Shown piece after piece: positions 61,050-64,000 of a DNA stretch of 64,000 bases. Every line of letters starts with the position of its first letter. Position 1 is the first letter of the stretch. The translations under genes and the position numbers were made by a program. The stretch is from SIG653 sp045577455 (GTDB lineage Bacteria > Bacillota > Clostridia > Oscillospirales > CAG-382), in the NCBI GenBank assembly GCA_045577455.1, contig JAZNIJ010000027.1, positions 1-64,000 of the forward strand. Reading direction: 5' to 3'. The notes beneath the pieces were generated by a model, which searched no databases, was not told the origin of the DNA, and was given only the letters and a program-made list of their open reading frames with translations.

Positions 61050-61520
61050 ATGGCACAGGAATTTATTTCACAAAAAAGATTAGAAGAAATTAAAGAGGAA
61101 TTGAATTATTTAGTAACTGTAAAGCGTGATGAAATAAGTAAATCAATTTCCAAGGCGAGGTCATTTGGAGACCTTTCCGAAAACAGTGAATATGACGAAG
61201 CAAGGTTAGAACAGGCAGAAACCGAAGCAAGAATTGCAAGATTGGAAGAAATAATCCATAATGCAGTAATTCTTGATGATGCAAATATAGACACAACTTT
61301 TGTTGGTGTTGGTTGTAAAGTTGTTTTGAAAGATGAAAAAACAGGGGAAACCGTTGAATATTCCATCGTTGGCTCAACGGAATCAGACCCATTTTCAGGA
61401 AAACTTTCTGATGAATCTCCATATGGTAAGGCATTGATTGGTAAAAAAGCAGGTGAGGTTGTTTCGTTTGAAACCCCCGGTGGCATTGAAAAAGTTACTG
61501 TTGTTTCTATATCAAAATGA
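61050..61520 (+). CDS. greA: Transcription elongation factor GreA
   Basis: Rescues backtracked RNA polymerase by stimulating RNA cleavage. The 156-residue protein has the N-terminal coiled coil with the acidic tip (ARSFGDLSENSEYDEARLEQ). The C-terminal FKBP-like domain reads SDESPYGKALIGKKAGEVV. An AAGGAGACAGCA site precedes the ATG. Its stop overlaps the next ATG. Confidence 0.97.
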   Translation: MAQEFISQKRLEEIKEELNYLVTVKRDEISKSISKARSFGDLSENSEYDEARLEQAETEARIARLEEIIHNAVILDDANIDTTFVGVGCKVVLKDEKTGETVEYSIVGSTESDPFSGKLSDESPYGKALIGKKAGEVVSFETPGGIEKVTVVSISK

Positions 61521-62704
61521 AATCGAAATCTTCAAAAATAAGTGAATTCTTTGAAAATCTTTGGTATCATTATAAGTGGCTTATATTGATAATTCTTGTT
61601 TTGGGAACGTTGATTGTTGTTTCCGTTGTTCAAATGGTTGAAAAAGGTGACCCGGATTTGCATATTCTTTTCATAGGTCAGAATTATATAACCGATGAAG
61701 GACGAAAAGAAACGGAAAAAACTCTTAATAATCTATTTGAAGATTATAACGGTGATGGCAAGCTGAAAATGGACCTTGTGGAATTAACCGTAACAACTGT
61801 TCCGGGAGAATCTTATGATTATACCTATCAGAAGGACTCATTAGCTCGTTTTGAGGCAGAAATAAGAACCGGAAAATCAACAATTTATATAGTTGAAGAT
61901 TCTTTCTATGCAAAAATCAGAGAGCTTAATATAGCATCCCCTCTTGCAACTGTTTTTGGAGAAGACAAAGTTCCGGATTATGCTTATGACGAGTTTTCTT
62001 TCCGTCTCAAAGACCTTGATGTGGCAGAAGAAAGCGGATTTTGTCGTTTTCCAAGAGAGTCATTTGTTTGCATAAGACATTCACCTCAAAACGATGAATA
62101 TGATTATGCGCGAACAATGGAGGATTATCAAAACAATCTTAACTTTTTCAAAAAATTCACAACATACCGTTCGCCGTGGGTTATGAATAGGATAAATGTT
62201 GGCGTTCTTCATGCAGATGAAACCGCACTTACAAATTTAAGCATTTATAAACTCGATGATGGGATTTATTCCACATGGAAGGAATACGAAAAATCAACTG
62301 TTGCTTCTGTTGATTATAAGTCGATAAAGTTAAAAAAATCGCAAAATGAAAGTGCAATTGAGTCATATTGCTCAGAAATAAAAAAAGAAGTGGAATCAGG
62401 AAAATATGGTATTGTGTTTATAGATTCCGTATATTATGATGCTGTTGCAGAAAGTGGTGTTTTTGCTCATATAGACGAAGTTTTTGAAACGGGGTCTGAA
62501 TTAACGGGAATTCTTGATTATGGCGTTGAATATGACGAACTTGCAATCAGGGCAATATCAGGGTTTTCTTATATGAATGGAGCAAACAAAGATGAACATT
62601 CTATGGTTGTCTGCCTTGTTTCCCAAAAATATTTTCCTTCTGAAAAAGAATACAACAGTTTAAAAGAATACTATAAATTCTTATTGGAATATAGTGCAAA
62701 ATAA
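61517..62704 (+). CDS. Hypothetical membrane-anchored protein, coupled to greA
   Basis: The 395-residue protein has a short cytoplasmic N-terminus, one membrane helix (about 20-42) and a long extracytoplasmic part. No family recognised. The soluble part begins with GDPDLHILFIGQNYITDEG and has two alpha/beta-looking halves; the second half contains KYGIVFIDSVYYDAV. Start ATG 61517 overlaps the greA stop (ATGA), so translation is coupled. The position after ctpA-greA suggests an envelope role, but that is inference only. Confidence 0.75.
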   Translation: MKSKSSKISEFFENLWYHYKWLILIILVLGTLIVVSVVQMVEKGDPDLHILFIGQNYITDEGRKETEKTLNNLFEDYNGDGKLKMDLVELTVTTVPGESYDYTYQKDSLARFEAEIRTGKSTIYIVEDSFYAKIRELNIASPLATVFGEDKVPDYAYDEFSFRLKDLDVAEESGFCRFPRESFVCIRHSPQNDEYDYARTMEDYQNNLNFFKKFTTYRSPWVMNRINVGVLHADETALTNLSIYKLDDGIYSTWKEYEKSTVASVDYKSIKLKKSQNESAIESYCSEIKKEVESGKYGIVFIDSVYYDAVAESGVFAHIDEVFETGSELTGILDYGVEYDELAIRAISGFSYMNGANKDEHSMVVCLVSQKYFPSEKEYNSLKEYYKFLLEYSAK

Positions 62705-62780
62705 TGTTTGAGCTTTAAGTTCAATGTTTGTATTTATCTTATTTCCGATTTATGGTTTCTCCGTGTTGATATATCAAAAA

Positions 62781-62809
62781 ACTGCCCAAACTCTATATGT
62801 TTGGGCAGT
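62781..62809. terminator. Terminator between convergent genes
   Basis: ACTGCCCAAAC / GTTTGGGCAGT, 11 base pairs with a 7-base loop. The minus strand follows with TTTTTGATAT, so it ends the FAD-protein transcript well. The plus side has only AAATCGTTATT, so for the 61517 gene it is a weaker stop. Confidence 0.85.
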
Positions 62810-62873
62810 AAATCGTTATTAGCTGTAAATTGTATAATTAAATTTAAAACATATTGTTGTAAACAATAATTTG

Positions 62874-64000
62874 CTATGTTGGTAGCTGTATTATAATTTT
62901 TTCTGCGCATTTAATTCCATCAATTGCCGCTGACATAATTCCACCCGCATATCCTGCGCCTTCACCGCAAGGGTAAAGCCCTTTTATAGCAGACATTCTG
63001 TTTTCATCGCGAATTATTCTAACGGGCGAAGTGCTTCTTGTTTCAGGTGCTGTTAGCATTGCGTTTTCATTAGCAAACCCTGGGATTCTTTTGTCGAATT
63101 CGATGAGAGCTTCTTTTAATACAGTAGTTATTATATTTGGTAAAACATTATTTAAATCTGTATATGTAACGCCGGGCAAATATGTTGGAATAACATCATT
63201 GTGTGTTTTTGTTTTTTGTCCATTTATAAAATCAAAAGCACTTTGGCAAGGAGCAAAATAGTTTTCTCCTGCAAATTTAAAACAGTTTCTTTCAATTTCT
63301 CGTTGCCAATAAGCTCCTCCAAGCACACCGGGGATAGGAAAGTCATTTGGTGAAAGTGGAACAAGTATTGCAGAGTTTGCATTTTTTCCATCCCTCGTTG
63401 AGTAGCTTGCGCCGTTTGTAACAATGCCGCCTTTTTCAGATGCAGAAGCCATAACATATCCACCGGGGCACATACAAAAAGTATGTGCAGACCTGCCCGA
63501 GGGTAAATGAGCAACTAATTTGTAATCAGCCGCAGGTAAAAATTTCGCAAATCTACCGTATTGAGCGTTGTTGATGAATTCTTGAGAATGTTCGATTCTC
63601 ACACCTATTGCAAAATGCTTCTGTTCCATGGGAACGCCTGACTTCAATAACATTTCAAATGTATCTCTTGCGCTATGACCAATGGCAAGTATTATATTGT
63701 TGCAAGGAATTGTTTTCGAATTGTTTATTTCAATCCCTTCTATGCGGTCTTTTGCGATTATTATTTTTGTTAGCTTTGAGTTGAAACTAACCGTGCCTCC
63801 AAGCTGAATAATGCGTTTTCTGATATTTTTAACAATATTTATCAACACATCTGTTCCTATATGAGGTTTGGCATCATATAAAATATTTGGTTGCGCACCC
63901 GCTTCAACAAGTTTTTTTAGTATATGGCTAATTCTTATGTCAGCGTTTGAAGTTGTTAACTTTCCGTCTGAAAATGTTCCGGCTCCACCTTCCCCAAATT
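62874..64000 (-). CDS. FAD-dependent oxidoreductase-like protein (N-terminus outside window)
   Basis: The frame is open to the window edge, so at least 375 residues of a longer protein are present. The earliest visible part reads FGEGGAGTFSDGKLTT, then HIGTDVLINIVKNIR. CNNIILAIGHSARDTFEMLL and FAIGVRIEHSQEFIN follow, and it ends with LYPCGEGAGYAGGIMSAAIDG. This is the pattern of COG2509-type FAD proteins of about 530 residues. Substrate and reaction are not known. The N-terminal FAD-binding GxGxxG part is off the edge. Confidence 0.88.
   Translation of the reverse strand, partial: FGEGGAGTFSDGKLTTSNADIRISHILKKLVEAGAQPNILYDAKPHIGTDVLINIVKNIRKRIIQLGGTVSFNSKLTKIIIAKDRIEGIEINNSKTIPCNNIILAIGHSARDTFEMLLKSGVPMEQKHFAIGVRIEHSQEFINNAQYGRFAKFLPAADYKLVAHLPSGRSAHTFCMCPGGYVMASASEKGGIVTNGASYSTRDGKNANSAILVPLSPNDFPIPGVLGGAYWQREIERNCFKFAGENYFAPCQSAFDFINGQKTKTHNDVIPTYLPGVTYTDLNNVLPNIITTVLKEALIEFDKRIPGFANENAMLTAPETRSTSPVRIIRDENRMSAIKGLYPCGEGAGYAGGIMSAAIDGIKCAEKIIIQLPT

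Overview
The window reads as chromosome from a low-GC, anaerobic Clostridia-type Firmicute, probably of the Oscillospiraceae/Ruminococcaceae kind. The signs are AT-rich intergenic DNA, strong GGAGG ribosome binding sites, TTGACA/TATAAT promoters with 17-base spacers, soj/spo0J-type ParAB, a pyrophosphate-type phosphofructokinase, a rubrerythrin and a cohesin/dockerin protein. No prophage, CRISPR array, rRNA or tRNA gene was recognised. The only mobile DNA is the 3' end of a group II intron at the left edge.

Layout. 1-350: group II intron end, then the terminator of the leftward rpsB-tsf operon. 2.3-10.1 kb: leftward genes for an aldehyde dehydrogenase, an HPr-kinase-like P-loop protein, a YfhO membrane protein and a large solute-binding-type lipoprotein. 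10.4-12.2 kb: a GNAT acetyltransferase and a rubrerythrin rightward, then rpmB leftward behind a structured leader. 12.3-21.5 kb: a leftward surface/envelope block with an amidohydrolase, a small membrane protein, two paralogous phosphodiester-glycosidase-domain proteins (one with 16 hexapeptide repeats), a GT2-GtrA glycosyltransferase, an InlB-repeat-like surface protein, a beta-CASP nuclease-like protein and an esterase-like hydrolase. 21.8-29.2 kb: one 2464-residue cyclic beta-1,2-glucan synthase-like enzyme. 29.3-38.6 kb: leftward lnt, a MORN protein, parB, parA, PPi-PFK, VanZ, an S26-like peptidase and mgtE, the last with a long structured leader. 38.9-39.7 kb: a DUF11 protein.

From 40 kb the main direction flips to rightward: a complete atpIBEFHAGDC operon whose c subunit carries a Na+-type ligand set, a Crp/Fnr regulator, an orphan NMT1-type lipoprotein and two small proteins. 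A cluster of about 95-base repeats with terminator hairpins follows. Leftward putP, an AEC transporter and a cohesin-dockerin protein come next, then a likely 6S RNA and a DUF1292 gene. The right end holds rsmE, a PucR/CdaR-like regulator, ftsE, ftsX, a coiled-coil M23 hydrolase, ctpA, greA and an unknown membrane-anchored protein, and closes with a leftward FAD-dependent protein that runs off the edge.

Genes that appear to work together: rpsB/tsf (translation); the nine-gene ATP synthase; FtsEX with its coiled-coil M23 hydrolase and CtpA (cell-wall cutting at division); the 12.3-21.5 kb envelope genes; and parA-parB with a membrane/MORN/Lnt tail. I did not find one clearly new multi-gene system. 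The least explained signals are RNA-level: the mgtE leader, a hairpin that covers the start of the giant glucan synthase gene, a three-way-junction element between atpI and atpB, and the rpmB leader.
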